A stretch of DNA of 64,000 nt from an uncultured Pelagibacteraceae bacterium (GCA_902572005.1 CACGEC010000002.1:1-64000), one strand, 5' to 3'. Shown: positions 21,387 through 31,913, counted from the first letter of the stretch. Translations and numbers: made by a program. The notes: generated by a model from the sequence alone, not told the origin.

Positions 21387-21785
21387 ATGGATTTAAGAAT
21401 TCTAGAAATTGCATCTAATACTGAAAATAATAAAGTTATTAATAACTTTACTCACAAGTCAAAAAATAAAAATCCAATTTGTGGTGATGAGATGGAAATC
21501 AGCTTAATAGTTGAAAATGATAAAGTTACAGATATGGGTTATCAGTGCAAATCATGTGTCTATTGCCAAGCATCCGTAAGTATGTTGTCTCAAAAAATTA
21601 AGAATCAAAATTTGGATGAAATAAGAAAATTTATAGAAACTTCTGAAAATATGTTTGAAAGTACCAAATTAGTTTTAGAAAAAAAATGGAAAGATTTTAT
21701 AGAGCTATTAAATAAAAAAAATATATCAAGAAAAGAATGCTTGCTTCTTCCTATGAGAACTGTTTTAAAAGCATTAAAATTATAA
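21387..21785 (+). CDS. NifU/IscU-like iron-sulfur scaffold domain protein
   Basis: NPICGDEMEISLIVENDKVTDMGYQCKSCVYCQASVSML...RKECLLLPMRTVLKAL. Confidence 0.8.
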   Translation: MDLRILEIASNTENNKVINNFTHKSKNKNPICGDEMEISLIVENDKVTDMGYQCKSCVYCQASVSMLSQKIKNQNLDEIRKFIETSENMFESTKLVLEKKWKDFIELLNKKNISRKECLLLPMRTVLKALKL

Positions 21786-22261
21786 TGATCAAAATTAATA
21801 AAGATATTTTTAAAAAAGCTTTGTTAGCTGGAATATTTTCTGCATTCACAATAGGCGTACTGACTGTATTAACCTACAAAAGTGCCTTAGGATTATTTAT
21901 AGCTGGATCATTTGGTTCATCTATGGTTTTGTTGTTTGGTTTCCCAGAGAGTCCATTTGCTCAACCAAAAAATGTTTTTTTTGGACATCTGGTAACAGCG
22001 CTAGTTGGAGTATTTTTTGTAACAATGATTCCTCTGCCAATGTACATAAGTATAGCACTAGCTGTTGGAGTTGGTATTTTTTTAATGATACTTTTAAATG
22101 TTGTACACCCACCTGCTGGTGGGAATCCAATTATGGTAATTATTGGAAGTGTTTCTTATGATTACTTATTAAGTCCGATTATTTTTGGATGTATCATCAT
22201 TATTTCACTTGCAATTTTGATTAATAAATTTTTACTTAAAAAGAATTATCCGTTAAAATGA
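21785..22261 (+). CDS. HPP family membrane protein
   Basis: GSFGSSMVLLFGFPESPFAQPKNVFFGH...LNVVHPPAGGNPIMVI (HPP motif), 4 or more TM. Confidence 0.88.
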   Translation: MIKINKDIFKKALLAGIFSAFTIGVLTVLTYKSALGLFIAGSFGSSMVLLFGFPESPFAQPKNVFFGHLVTALVGVFFVTMIPLPMYISIALAVGVGIFLMILLNVVHPPAGGNPIMVIIGSVSYDYLLSPIIFGCIIIISLAILINKFLLKKNYPLK

Positions 22262-22265
22262 TTTA

Positions 22266-23105
22266 ATGAATTCAAAGTATAAGGTTGTCAAATTTAAGAA
22301 AGATAAATTTGAGAATATTGATGATTTTATTTCTATAGAAGAGCCTCTTGAAATTTTATTAAAATACAAAGAAAAAGATAATTGGGTAATAAACAGTTTA
22401 TCAATCACCATGAGAACTCCTGGTCACGATGAAGATTTAGTTAGAGGTTTTTTATACAATGAACAAATAATTCAGAATATAAGCGATATAGACAGTATAG
22501 AAAGTTTTGGAGAAAAAGTTGGACAATATAAGATACAAAACAAAATCCAAGTAACTCTCAATAATTCAAAAAATATTAATATTTCAAAAATAAAAAGAGA
22601 TTTTATAACTAATTCATCATGTGGAGTTTGTGGAAAATCATCACTCGATGCATTGGAAATAATTAAAAAAGAAAAAACATATAAATCTGATCCTAAATTA
22701 ACTAAAGAAATCATTATTCAATCACCTGCAGTTTTAAGAAATAATCAATCTGAATTTTCCAAAACTGGAGGTATTCATGCAAGCGGATTATTTTCCTCTG
22801 ATGGAAAATTGATATCTTTGAGAGAAGATGTTGGTAGACATAATGCTTTAGATAAGATGATTGGAAATGCATTAAATAAGAAACAAATTGAGGCTAAAAA
22901 TCAATTTGTAACTTGCTCGGGTCGACTTAATTTTGAACTGGTACAGAAAGTTTTAATGACAAATATTGGCTTAATGATTGGTGTAGGTGCGCCAACTAGC
23001 CTAGCTATAGACCTTGCGAATAGATTTGACATGACCTTGATAGGTTTCGTAAAAGAGGATAGTTTTAACATTTACACAAATAACCAGAAGGTTATTGTAA
23101 ATTGA
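22266..23105 (+). CDS. fdhD: Formate dehydrogenase accessory sulfurtransferase FdhD
   Basis: MRTPGHDEDLVRGFLYNE, SSCGVCGKSS, GGIHASGLF, REDVGRHNALDK, GRLNFELVQK. Confidence 0.95.
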   Translation: MNSKYKVVKFKKDKFENIDDFISIEEPLEILLKYKEKDNWVINSLSITMRTPGHDEDLVRGFLYNEQIIQNISDIDSIESFGEKVGQYKIQNKIQVTLNNSKNINISKIKRDFITNSSCGVCGKSSLDALEIIKKEKTYKSDPKLTKEIIIQSPAVLRNNQSEFSKTGGIHASGLFSSDGKLISLREDVGRHNALDKMIGNALNKKQIEAKNQFVTCSGRLNFELVQKVLMTNIGLMIGVGAPTSLAIDLANRFDMTLIGFVKEDSFNIYTNNQKVIVN

Positions 23106-23121
23106 AATTGCGGAGAGGATA

Positions 23122-24777
23122 GTGTCAAAAAATATTAGTAATTTATCAGGTAGAGTTGGGTTAAAGGATAACCTTTTTAAAAAATTGTCTGAGAATGTGC
23201 TTAACGACTCTCCAAAAGATATTAAAGAGATTGCAAAAGAGTATAACTTAGGTGTTTCCACAATTCATGGTGCAGAGAGTTTTTATGAATTTTTAAGACC
23301 ATCTCACAGAGAGAAAAAAGCTTTTGTTTGTAACGGAAGTGCTTGTATGTGTGCTGGTACTCAAGACAAGCTTAAAGAAACTCTAAAATCTAAACTTGGA
23401 AACGACAAAGTAGGAGAAATGTTTTGTTTGGGTCACTGCTATGAAAACCATGCTTTCCATTATGATGGTGAAAATTATGCAGGAAAGGATATAGAAAAAA
23501 TTGACCAAATTTTAAATGGAGAAAAAATCAAACAAGAAAAATTTTTTTCAAAAAGTTTTGCAAAAACTAGCTTTTTAATGGATGATAAACTTTCTTCAAC
23601 AGAGCAATTTAAAGAACAATTAAATAAATTTTTAAAAATAAATAAAAAAGAAATTGTAAAATCGTTACTGGATTCAAATCTTACTGGAAGAGGTGGCGCC
23701 GGGTTTCCAACGGGAATGAAATGGGACTTTTGTAGTAAAGCAAAAGGTGAAAAAAAATATGTTATATGTAATGCTGACGAAGGAGACTCAGGTGCATTTT
23801 CTGACAGATATCTTTTAGAGGATCAGCCTTTAAAAGTTATTTTTGGAATGGTAATATGTGGTTTAGTTATTGGAAGTGATGAAGGTGTTTTATATATTAG
23901 AGGTGAATATCCAAAATCTATAGAAGCAATTAATGGATGTATCAATGAGCTTAAAAAATTAAATTTACTAGGTGAAAATATTTTAGGTACTAACTTTTCT
24001 TTTGATCTGGGAATTTGTATTGGTCAAGGTGCTTATATATGTGGAGAGGAAACAGCTTTAATTGCATCAATTGAGGGAAGACGAGCCGAAGTAGATGTAA
24101 GACCTCCTTTCCCTGTTACAGAGGGACTTTATAAAAAACCAACTGTAGTCAATAATGTTGAAACATTAGCGGCAGCTACTGGTATCTTAATTAATGGTGC
24201 TGAAAAATTCTCATCTATTGGAAATAAAAAATCTGCAGGAACAAAATTAGTTTGTTTGGATAGTTTTTTTAATAATCCTGGTGTTTATGAAATTGATATG
24301 GGAACACCAATGAAAAAAATATTTAACGAAATTGGTGGAGGTTATAAGGAACCAGTTAAAGCTTTTCAAATTGGCGGACCTTTAGGAGGAGTTGTGCCAA
24401 TAAATGAAATAGATAATCTTAATTTGGATTTTCAAGAATTTAGCTCTAAAGGCTTTATGTTAGGTCATGCAAGTGTTGTAAGTATTCCTAAAGATTTTCC
24501 AATGACAGAGTATATTCATCATTTGTTTGAATTCTCTGCTGAAGAATCTTGTGGTAAATGTTTTCCTGGAAGACTTGGGTCTTATAGAGGTAAAGAAATG
24601 TTTGACCAGGCAAAGAAAAAAACTGCTAAAATTCCACTAAAATTATTAAACGAATTGTTGGTTACTATGCAAAAAGGCTGTTTATGTGCTCTTTGTGGAG
24701 CAATACCAACTCCCATTATGAACATCTTAAAGTATTTTGGTGATGAAATGAAAAGTGATATGGTAAAAGATAACTAA
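23122..24777 (+). CDS. fdsB: NAD-dependent formate dehydrogenase, fused NuoE-like/NuoF-like subunit
   Basis: N-terminal thioredoxin-like [2Fe-2S] region (CNGSACMCAGTQ, CLGHCYENHA) followed by NuoF motifs (GRGGAGFPTGMKW, NADEGDSGAFSDR, GQGAYICGEETALI, ESCGKCFPGR). GTG start. Confidence 0.9.
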   Translation: MSKNISNLSGRVGLKDNLFKKLSENVLNDSPKDIKEIAKEYNLGVSTIHGAESFYEFLRPSHREKKAFVCNGSACMCAGTQDKLKETLKSKLGNDKVGEMFCLGHCYENHAFHYDGENYAGKDIEKIDQILNGEKIKQEKFFSKSFAKTSFLMDDKLSSTEQFKEQLNKFLKINKKEIVKSLLDSNLTGRGGAGFPTGMKWDFCSKAKGEKKYVICNADEGDSGAFSDRYLLEDQPLKVIFGMVICGLVIGSDEGVLYIRGEYPKSIEAINGCINELKKLNLLGENILGTNFSFDLGICIGQGAYICGEETALIASIEGRRAEVDVRPPFPVTEGLYKKPTVVNNVETLAAATGILINGAEKFSSIGNKKSAGTKLVCLDSFFNNPGVYEIDMGTPMKKIFNEIGGGYKEPVKAFQIGGPLGGVVPINEIDNLNLDFQEFSSKGFMLGHASVVSIPKDFPMTEYIHHLFEFSAEESCGKCFPGRLGSYRGKEMFDQAKKKTAKIPLKLLNELLVTMQKGCLCALCGAIPTPIMNILKYFGDEMKSDMVKDN

Positions 24778-27545
24778 TGAGTTCTGAAAAAAGAAAAATA
24801 GCTTATATAGATGGAAAGCCATATGAAATTGGTGCTAATCACACATCTATTTTAAAATTTGTAAAAAGCTATATTGGTGAAAAGAAGGTCCCCACATTAT
24901 GTGATGATCCTAATTTAGCTCCATATGGTGCTTGTAGGGTTTGTTCTGTTGAAGTGGCTTTAGAAAAAGATGGTCCAACAAAAGTTGTTGCTTCATGCCA
25001 CACACCAGTCGCTGAAAATCAGCACATTTTTACATCAAATGAAAATCTTCATAATTTAAGAAAAAATATTGTTGAGTTAGTTTTAACTGACCACCCAATG
25101 GAATGTAACACTTGTGAAGTAAATAACAATTGTGAACTTCAAACTGTTGCAAATGATTTAGGTATTTCGGACCATAGATATAATAGTCCAAAACAACACA
25201 AGGGCATTCCAAGAGACACGTCTCATGATTATATGAGAATGAATTTAGATAACTGTATTAATTGCGGAAGGTGTGTAAGAGCTTGTGATGAAATCCAAGG
25301 TTCATTTGTTTTAACAATGTCTGGAAGAGGATTTGAGTCTAGAATTACTACTGATAACGATATGATGTTCGGAGATTCATCTTGTGTATCTTGTGGAGCT
25401 TGCGCACATACTTGCCCAACAGATGCAATTTCTGATGTTTTTAAATCAAAATCTGTGGCTGTTGATAAAAAAGTTAGAACTACTTGTTCTTATTGTGGAG
25501 TCGGATGTAATTTAGAAGCATCTATTAAAGATAATAAAGTAGTTGCTATAGATACTCCAAAAGAAACAGAGGTAAATGCTGGTCATACATGTATTAAAGG
25601 AAGATATGCATTTGGTTTTTATGATCACCCTGACAGACTTAAAACTCCATTAATTAAAAGAAATGGAAAATTTGAGGAGGCTACTTGGGATGAAGCTTAT
25701 GATTTTATCAAAAAGGAAATGCAAAGAATAACAAAAGATCATGGGCCAGATGCTTTTGCAGGTATTTCATCTGCAAGATGTACTAATGAAGAGAATTATG
25801 TTTTTCAAAAAATGATTAGGGCTGCTGTAGGTACTAATAGTGTAGACTGTTGTGCAAGAATTTGTCACTCACCTACTGCGTGGGGAATGCAACAAACGTT
25901 TGGAACAGGTGCTGCAACTAACTCAACTGAAGACATTTTTCATGCAGATCTATTTTTGGTAATTGGCGCAAATCCAACTAATGCACATCCTGTTACTGGT
26001 GCAAAAATAAAACAACAAGTTATGAAAGGTAAAAAACTTATTGTTTTAGATCCCATCACAACTGAATTAGCAAAATTAGCAGATTATCATATAAAATTAA
26101 GACCTGGAACTAATGTAGCTGTACTTAATATGATGTTACATTTTATTATTAAATTAAAATTATTTAATGCTGATTTTGTAAGAGATCGAACAGAAGGATT
26201 TGATAATTTCCTAAAAGAAATAGAAAGACAAGATGTTGATCAACTAGCAAAGGTTGCTGGAGTTGATAAACAGCTTGTTAAAGAGGCTGCAATTGCGTAT
26301 GCAACAGCAAAAAATTCAATGGAGTTTCATGGTTTAGGAGTGACAGAGCACGAACAAGGTTCAAAAACTGTAATGTTAATTGCAGACTTAGCTATGATTA
26401 CTGGTAACATTGGAAGAAAAGGTGTGGGAGTAAATCCTTTAAGAGGACAGAATAATGTTCAAGGTGCTGCGGATATGGGATGTCAACCTCATCAAGGTGC
26501 AGGATACTTTGAAGTTTCAGATAAAAAAAATCAAAAATTCTATACAGAAAAATATGGAGTAACACATCCAACTAAACCTGGCCTAAAAATTCCCCAAATG
26601 TTTGAAGCAGCAATTAATAAAGAGCTAAAAGGTGTGTGGATTATCGGGGAGGATATTGTTCAAACTGATCCTAATAGTGCTCATGTAATTGAAGCAATGA
26701 ACTCTTTAGAACTTTTGGTTGTACAAGAAATATTTATGAGTGAGACAGCTAAATTAGCAACTGTTGTTTTACCAGGAACTACTTTTTTAGAAAAGGATGG
26801 AACTTTCACTAATACTGAAAGAAGAGTGCAAAGAGTTAATCGGGCAGTACCCCCTTTGCCTGGCACAAAACCTGATGGAGTTATAGTAACTGAAATGATG
26901 CAAAAACTTGGTTTTGACCAGCCAACATATGATGCAAATCAAGTACTTGCTGAAATCGCAGATATAGTACCTTTCTTCAAGGGTATAACTCGAGAAAGAT
27001 TAGGTAAACTTGGTTTACAATGGCCTGTAAAGGAAGATGGAACAGATACTCAAATATTGCATACTGAAGAATTTAAACTAGGAAAAGGTCGATTGAAAAA
27101 TTTTGATTGGAAAGAGTCATCTGAAATTGAGGCCAATCATAAAGATTATCCTCTAATATTAACTACTAGTCGAGTTTTACAACATTATAATGCTGCTACC
27201 ATGACAAGAAGAACTAGTAATATTAATATTGTTGATGAAGATGTTTTATTAATACATCCTAAAGATGCAGCTAATAGAGATTTAAATACAGGTGATATTG
27301 GTAGATTATATTCAGGAAGAGGTGAAGTTGCCTTAAAAGTAGAAGTTACTGATAAAGTAAAAGAAGGTATAGTTTTTACAACATTCCATTTCCCTGAACA
27401 TATGGTCAATATGGTAACAGGTCATGGAAAAGATGAAGAGACAATGTGTGCTGAATACAAAGTTTCTTCAGTACAAGTACAAAAAATATCAAATCAATTC
27501 AAAACTGAAGTAAAACCAAAAGAGCATCAAGCTGAAGTAAGCTAA
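24777..27545 (+). CDS. fdsA: Formate dehydrogenase alpha subunit (molybdopterin, NuoG-like N-terminus)
   Basis: DNCINCGRCVRACDE, CVSCGACAHTCPTDAI, CSYCGVGCNLE, CCARICHSPTAWG (Cys, not Sec), RGQNNVQGAADMG. Confidence 0.95.
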   Translation: MSSEKRKIAYIDGKPYEIGANHTSILKFVKSYIGEKKVPTLCDDPNLAPYGACRVCSVEVALEKDGPTKVVASCHTPVAENQHIFTSNENLHNLRKNIVELVLTDHPMECNTCEVNNNCELQTVANDLGISDHRYNSPKQHKGIPRDTSHDYMRMNLDNCINCGRCVRACDEIQGSFVLTMSGRGFESRITTDNDMMFGDSSCVSCGACAHTCPTDAISDVFKSKSVAVDKKVRTTCSYCGVGCNLEASIKDNKVVAIDTPKETEVNAGHTCIKGRYAFGFYDHPDRLKTPLIKRNGKFEEATWDEAYDFIKKEMQRITKDHGPDAFAGISSARCTNEENYVFQKMIRAAVGTNSVDCCARICHSPTAWGMQQTFGTGAATNSTEDIFHADLFLVIGANPTNAHPVTGAKIKQQVMKGKKLIVLDPITTELAKLADYHIKLRPGTNVAVLNMMLHFIIKLKLFNADFVRDRTEGFDNFLKEIERQDVDQLAKVAGVDKQLVKEAAIAYATAKNSMEFHGLGVTEHEQGSKTVMLIADLAMITGNIGRKGVGVNPLRGQNNVQGAADMGCQPHQGAGYFEVSDKKNQKFYTEKYGVTHPTKPGLKIPQMFEAAINKELKGVWIIGEDIVQTDPNSAHVIEAMNSLELLVVQEIFMSETAKLATVVLPGTTFLEKDGTFTNTERRVQRVNRAVPPLPGTKPDGVIVTEMMQKLGFDQPTYDANQVLAEIADIVPFFKGITRERLGKLGLQWPVKEDGTDTQILHTEEFKLGKGRLKNFDWKESSEIEANHKDYPLILTTSRVLQHYNAATMTRRTSNINIVDEDVLLIHPKDAANRDLNTGDIGRLYSGRGEVALKVEVTDKVKEGIVFTTFHFPEHMVNMVTGHGKDEETMCAEYKVSSVQVQKISNQFKTEVKPKEHQAEVS

Positions 27546-27550
27546 TTAAA

Positions 27551-28999
27551 ATGACCATAGGATGGCATTTTGATAATACATATTCAAAATTATCAGACAT
27601 TTTCAGAGAAGAAATAAAACCTATTCCTGTAATTAATCCAGAGTTAGTGATACTTAATGAAAGTTTGGCCTCTGAATTGAGTCTAGATTTTTCTAAAATT
27701 GATAAAAAAGAACTCTCAAAAATTTTTTCAGGTAATTCCTTGCCGAGTGGGAGTAGCTCTATAGCTCAGGCATATGCGGGTCATCAGTTTGGTCATTTTA
27801 CAATGCTTGGGGATGGTAGAGCGGTATTAATTGGTGAGCATACAACTAAATCAAATAAAAAATTTGATATTCAATTTAAAGGCTCAGGCAAAACAGCATT
27901 TTCAAGAAATGGTGATGGTCGTGCAGCTTTAGGACCAATGTTAAGAGAATATATAATAAGTGAAGCCATGAATGCTTTAGGTATTCCAACCACGCGTAGT
28001 TTGGCTGTAGTAAAAACTGGGGAAAATATTCAAAGAGAGAAAACATTACAGGGTGCAGTACTCACTCGTATAGCATCGAGTCACATAAGGGTAGGTACAT
28101 TTCAATATATTGCAGCAAGGCAAAAAGAGGATGAGTTAAAAACTTTATTAGATTACACCATTGATAGACATTATCCCGAAATAAAAAATTCAAATAATCA
28201 GGCTTTAGACTTATTAAATCTTTTAATAGAAAGACAATGTAATTTAGTAGTTAACTGGATGCGAGTTGGTTTCATTCATGGAGTGATGAATACTGATAAT
28301 ATGACTATTTCTGGAGAAACAATTGATTATGGTCCTTGTGCATTTATGGATTTCTATGATCCAAAAACTGTTTTTAGTTCAATTGATCAAACTGGCCGAT
28401 ACGCATATTGCAACCAACCTGTTATCACCAAATGGAACTTAGCTAGGTTTGCTGAATGCTTAATACCATTTATTGATAAAGATCAAGATAAGGCCGTTAA
28501 AATTGCTACTGAAACAATTAATTCTTTCGAAAAAAAATATGAGGAAAAATGGATGAATATGATGAGAGATAAGTTGGGATTATTTGGTTTAGATGATAAA
28601 GACAAATTTTTAATTTTAGACTTATTAACTTGGATGCATGAAAAAAAAGCAGATTACACTAACACATTTTGTTATTTGATGAATCTAAATCCTAAAGATG
28701 ATGGATTATTTGATGATAATAATTTTAAAAATTGGAAAAAAAGATGGGAAGAGAGAATGCTAAAAAATAATAACACTCCAAAAAAATGTATAGAATTAAT
28801 GAGAAAAAATAATCCATTAGTTATTCCTAGAAATCACAAAGTTGAACAGGCCCTTATGGCAGCTGAAAAAAATGATTTAAATCCTATCATTGAATTAATA
28901 GACGTTTTAAAAAATCCTTATACTCAAAAAAATAATATTTTTGATTATCAAATTCCATCTAACTCAGATGAAAAATATCAAACTTTTTGTGGAACTTAA
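27551..28999 (+). CDS. selO: Protein adenylyltransferase SelO (YdiU/UPF0061)
   Basis: AQAYAGHQFGHFTMLGDGRAVLIGE, GSGKTAFSRNGDGRAALGPMLREYI, IHGVMNTDNMTISGETIDYGPCAFMD, C-terminal FCGT. Confidence 0.95.
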   Translation: MTIGWHFDNTYSKLSDIFREEIKPIPVINPELVILNESLASELSLDFSKIDKKELSKIFSGNSLPSGSSSIAQAYAGHQFGHFTMLGDGRAVLIGEHTTKSNKKFDIQFKGSGKTAFSRNGDGRAALGPMLREYIISEAMNALGIPTTRSLAVVKTGENIQREKTLQGAVLTRIASSHIRVGTFQYIAARQKEDELKTLLDYTIDRHYPEIKNSNNQALDLLNLLIERQCNLVVNWMRVGFIHGVMNTDNMTISGETIDYGPCAFMDFYDPKTVFSSIDQTGRYAYCNQPVITKWNLARFAECLIPFIDKDQDKAVKIATETINSFEKKYEEKWMNMMRDKLGLFGLDDKDKFLILDLLTWMHEKKADYTNTFCYLMNLNPKDDGLFDDNNFKNWKKRWEERMLKNNNTPKKCIELMRKNNPLVIPRNHKVEQALMAAEKNDLNPIIELIDVLKNPYTQKNNIFDYQIPSNSDEKYQTFCGT

Positions 29000-30103
29000 T
29001 TAAAGAACGTAAGGTTCTGGTCTTGCTTTTTTACCCAAAACTCTCTCTACAGCCATATTTGAAATATCAATAGATTGATAAGCGCCTGTTGTAATCAGTT
29101 CAGTCAAAGCTCTACCTATTCCTGGTGCTTGCATAAGGCCTCTTCCTGTAAAACCTGTGGCTAAATAAACATTTTCAAACTTAGGATGTTTTCCAACAAC
29201 AGCATTATTATCAAGCCTATTACAATCATAATAACCTGCCCACCCTCCAGTTAACTTTAACTCTTCCATTGCTGGTATTCTCTGAGCCAAGGCAGGCCAA
29301 ACAAGTTCCTCAAAGTCGTCCCAAGCTGGTTCAAGATCGTCTGCATCAAAAACAGATTTTGGGGATCCTGCTAAATATTCTTTTCCTTCTGGTCTCCAGT
29401 AAACTCCTGTCGTTAGATCTCCTGTTAATGGCATCTCTGGAATATGTTTAGGACATTTAACTCTGAAAACTGTATGTTTTTGTGGTTCAACTGGAATATC
29501 TTCTAATAATTCTTTTGTCCAGCAACCAGCAGCAGAAATTATTGTCTTAGCTTTTATTTCAGATAGAGATTTTACTTCTCCCTTAATAAATTCAGCACCA
29601 AGTTCCATTGCTTTACTTTTTAATGCACCATGAAACATAAATGGATCAATCCAACCTTCACTTTGATTATCTGTAAACGTGGCCGTTTCTATTCCCTCAC
29701 TGTTTATATATGGAAAAAATTTTGTTAATTCTGATCCTTTAATATTTTTTGTACCTGCTTCACAAGCTTTATGATTTTCTAAAGCTTTGTATTGTTCCTC
29801 CGCATGTTCTGGTCCAAACATTAAAAGATAACCATTTGTTACCATGCTAGCAGTTGGTTTGGGATTTTTTTCTGTTTTTAATAATTCAGGTATTTGGAAA
29901 ATAAATTCTCTTGCAAATTTACCAAGTAAGATATTTTCTGTTTGAAAAAATTGTCTTCTAAAACCACCGAGTGATAATGGAAATGAAGCTGTTTTATATG
30001 TTGGGTCTCTTTCTATTACTTTAACTTTCCTGCCCTCTTTCGATAAAAAGTAAGCTGTTGCTGTACCAATTATTCCACCACCAACTATTACAACATCATC
30101 CAT
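29000..30103 (-). CDS. FAD-dependent oxidoreductase (DAO family, sarcosine/D-amino acid oxidase-like)
   Basis: VVIVGGGIIGTATAYFLSKEGRKVKVIER, C-terminal VYLATGFTGRGLMQAPGIGRALTELI. Confidence 0.88.
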   Translation of the reverse strand: MDDVVIVGGGIIGTATAYFLSKEGRKVKVIERDPTYKTASFPLSLGGFRRQFFQTENILLGKFAREFIFQIPELLKTEKNPKPTASMVTNGYLLMFGPEHAEEQYKALENHKACEAGTKNIKGSELTKFFPYINSEGIETATFTDNQSEGWIDPFMFHGALKSKAMELGAEFIKGEVKSLSEIKAKTIISAAGCWTKELLEDIPVEPQKHTVFRVKCPKHIPEMPLTGDLTTGVYWRPEGKEYLAGSPKSVFDADDLEPAWDDFEELVWPALAQRIPAMEELKLTGGWAGYYDCNRLDNNAVVGKHPKFENVYLATGFTGRGLMQAPGIGRALTELITTGAYQSIDISNMAVERVLGKKARPEPYVL

Positions 30104-30104
30104 A

Positions 30105-30572
30105 TCAATTTAATATATATAAGTTAAAATTTAGAAATAATGCATAGCAACTCCAAAGTAAATAGGGAATCATTAAGCAAGAACTAACATAATTGACACG
30201 TTTAAATTTCAAAATAAGAATTATAATCAAAACAATTAGAATCATTAACACAATCAGTGCTAATAAGATTTGATGTAAACCAAAGAAAACAATACTCCAA
30301 GTTGTATTAAAAACTATATGGATAAAATAAATATAAATAACATTCATATCTCTATTTTTACTATGCCAATATAACCAAATAGCTAATGTCATCATTAGAT
30401 ATAAAGTAGTCCAGACTGGAGCAAAAACCCAATCTGGTGGATTAAAATTAGATTTTACAAGCTGTGAGTACCACGGTTCTTTAAAACTAATTGTCGCCAT
30501 TCCTCCTATAAATGATGCAGAATAGGTAATTATGAAAAATAGAATAAATGATATAAATTTATTTTTTAACAT
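30105..30572 (-). CDS. TspO/MBR family protein
   Basis: PWYSQLVKSNFNPPDWVFAPVWTTLYLMMTLAIWLYW, FNTTWSIVFFGLHQ. Confidence 0.92.
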   Translation of the reverse strand: MLKNKFISFILFFIITYSASFIGGMATISFKEPWYSQLVKSNFNPPDWVFAPVWTTLYLMMTLAIWLYWHSKNRDMNVIYIYFIHIVFNTTWSIVFFGLHQILLALIVLMILIVLIIILILKFKRVNYVSSCLMIPYLLWSCYALFLNFNLYILN

Positions 30573-30596
30573 ATAAGTATTATACATCAGTATAGA

Positions 30597-31358
30597 ATGA
30601 ATAAAAAAACAATTTGGATAACCGGCGGAAGCACAGGAATTGGTAAAGCTTTGGCAATTAAATTTGCTAGTAAAGGTTGGAATGTTGCGATTTCAGCTAG
30701 AAGAGAAAATCTACTTAAAGAAATCTCAGATAATAACAAAAATATTTATGGATTTCCACTTGATGTAACTGATAAGTCAAAGTGTAAAGAAGTTTTTGAA
30801 CAAATCAAAAATAAGTTTAATGGTGTTGATATATGTTTTTTCTCAACTGGGACCTGGAACCCAAAAAAAGAAAAAGATATTGATGTAGAACAAATAGAAG
30901 ATGTCTTCAAAGTAAATTTTTTTGGAACCTTAAATAGTATTAAGGCTGTAGAAGAATATTTTAGAACTAAGGGGGAAGGTATAATCACTATTGTTTCATC
31001 TATAGCTGGATATAGAGGATTGCCAAATTCAACCGGTTACGGACCTTCAAAATCAGCTTTAAATAATTTAGCAGAAAGTTTATATTTTGATTTTAAAAGA
31101 TCTAATGTGCGAGTTTGCTTAGTGTCACCCGGATTTATTAAAACACCAATGACAGATAAAAATGATTTTAAAATGCCTTTTTTAAAAACTACAGAATATG
31201 CAGCTGAAAAAATTTATGACGGACTGATAAATAAAAATGTTTTTGAAATTCATTTCCCTAAATCACTTACACTTATTCTGAAAATATTAAGTTTCTTACC
31301 TAGTAAAATTTACTTTGGATTAGTGGGTAAAATGACTAAATATCAGAAAAAAAATTAA
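30597..31358 (+). CDS. Short-chain dehydrogenase/reductase
   Basis: TGGSTGIGKALA, VSSIAGYRGLPNSTGYGPSKSAL. Confidence 0.9.
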   Translation: MNKKTIWITGGSTGIGKALAIKFASKGWNVAISARRENLLKEISDNNKNIYGFPLDVTDKSKCKEVFEQIKNKFNGVDICFFSTGTWNPKKEKDIDVEQIEDVFKVNFFGTLNSIKAVEEYFRTKGEGIITIVSSIAGYRGLPNSTGYGPSKSALNNLAESLYFDFKRSNVRVCLVSPGFIKTPMTDKNDFKMPFLKTTEYAAEKIYDGLINKNVFEIHFPKSLTLILKILSFLPSKIYFGLVGKMTKYQKKN

Positions 31359-31903
31359 TCTTTTACAAATACTACTGTCAATTCAGCAACTTTAAAACCA
31401 AATTTAGTCATAGTTGCTCTATTAATAGCTACACGATCATCTTGCTTAAATATCCAATCGTCAAAAGTAATTTTCATTTCTTTGCCTTTTACAGGCACCA
31501 AAAGAACATATTCAAATTTAAATGCAGGTCCATATGAATAACCTTTTGCTTTTCCCACAACGTCTCCAGCTGTTCCTTCATAATTATTCTCATCAATTTT
31601 AGTTATTTGCCATTGTCTAGTTTGAATCTCACCATCATCCCAATTGAATTTTTCATCAAGTATTAATTGTTTTCCATCCCATTTTCCGAATAAATCAGCA
31701 GAAAATTGTCTTGTTACTTTTCCAGATCTATTTTGAAGAACACCCCAAGCTTTTACATTGCCTGATAAATATTCTTCGATAACTAATCTAGGTTTTTTGT
31801 CTTTAAAATCTTCTGGTTTCATAGAGCTATTGTTTGAACAGTTTGTAATTAAGAATAAAGAAATTATCAATAAAATTGATTTAATAAATTTTTTGTCGCG
31901 CAT
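31355..31903 (-). CDS. DUF3833 family lipoprotein
   Basis: Lipobox LITNC; KAWGVLQNRSGKVTRQFSADLFGKWDGKQLILDEKF; ends the CFA/DUF1365 operon. Confidence 0.78.
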   Translation of the reverse strand: MRDKKFIKSILLIISLFLITNCSNNSSMKPEDFKDKKPRLVIEEYLSGNVKAWGVLQNRSGKVTRQFSADLFGKWDGKQLILDEKFNWDDGEIQTRQWQITKIDENNYEGTAGDVVGKAKGYSYGPAFKFEYVLLVPVKGKEMKITFDDWIFKQDDRVAINRATMTKFGFKVAELTVVFVKD

Positions 31904-31913
31904 CTATCCTCTT

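Noticed and set aside
25030-25212. Minus-strand ORFs inside fdsA (also 26681-26866 and 27185-27409)
   Set aside because: All antisense to a highly conserved coding frame.
25840-25880. Possible selenocysteine codon at the formate dehydrogenase active site
   Set aside because: Active-site region reads CCARICHSP with TGT Cys codons; no in-frame TGA and no SECIS needed.
27551-28999. SelO as a novel toxin or kinase linked to formate dehydrogenase
   Set aside because: Sequence is a standard SelO/YdiU with typical motifs; adjacency alone is weak evidence.
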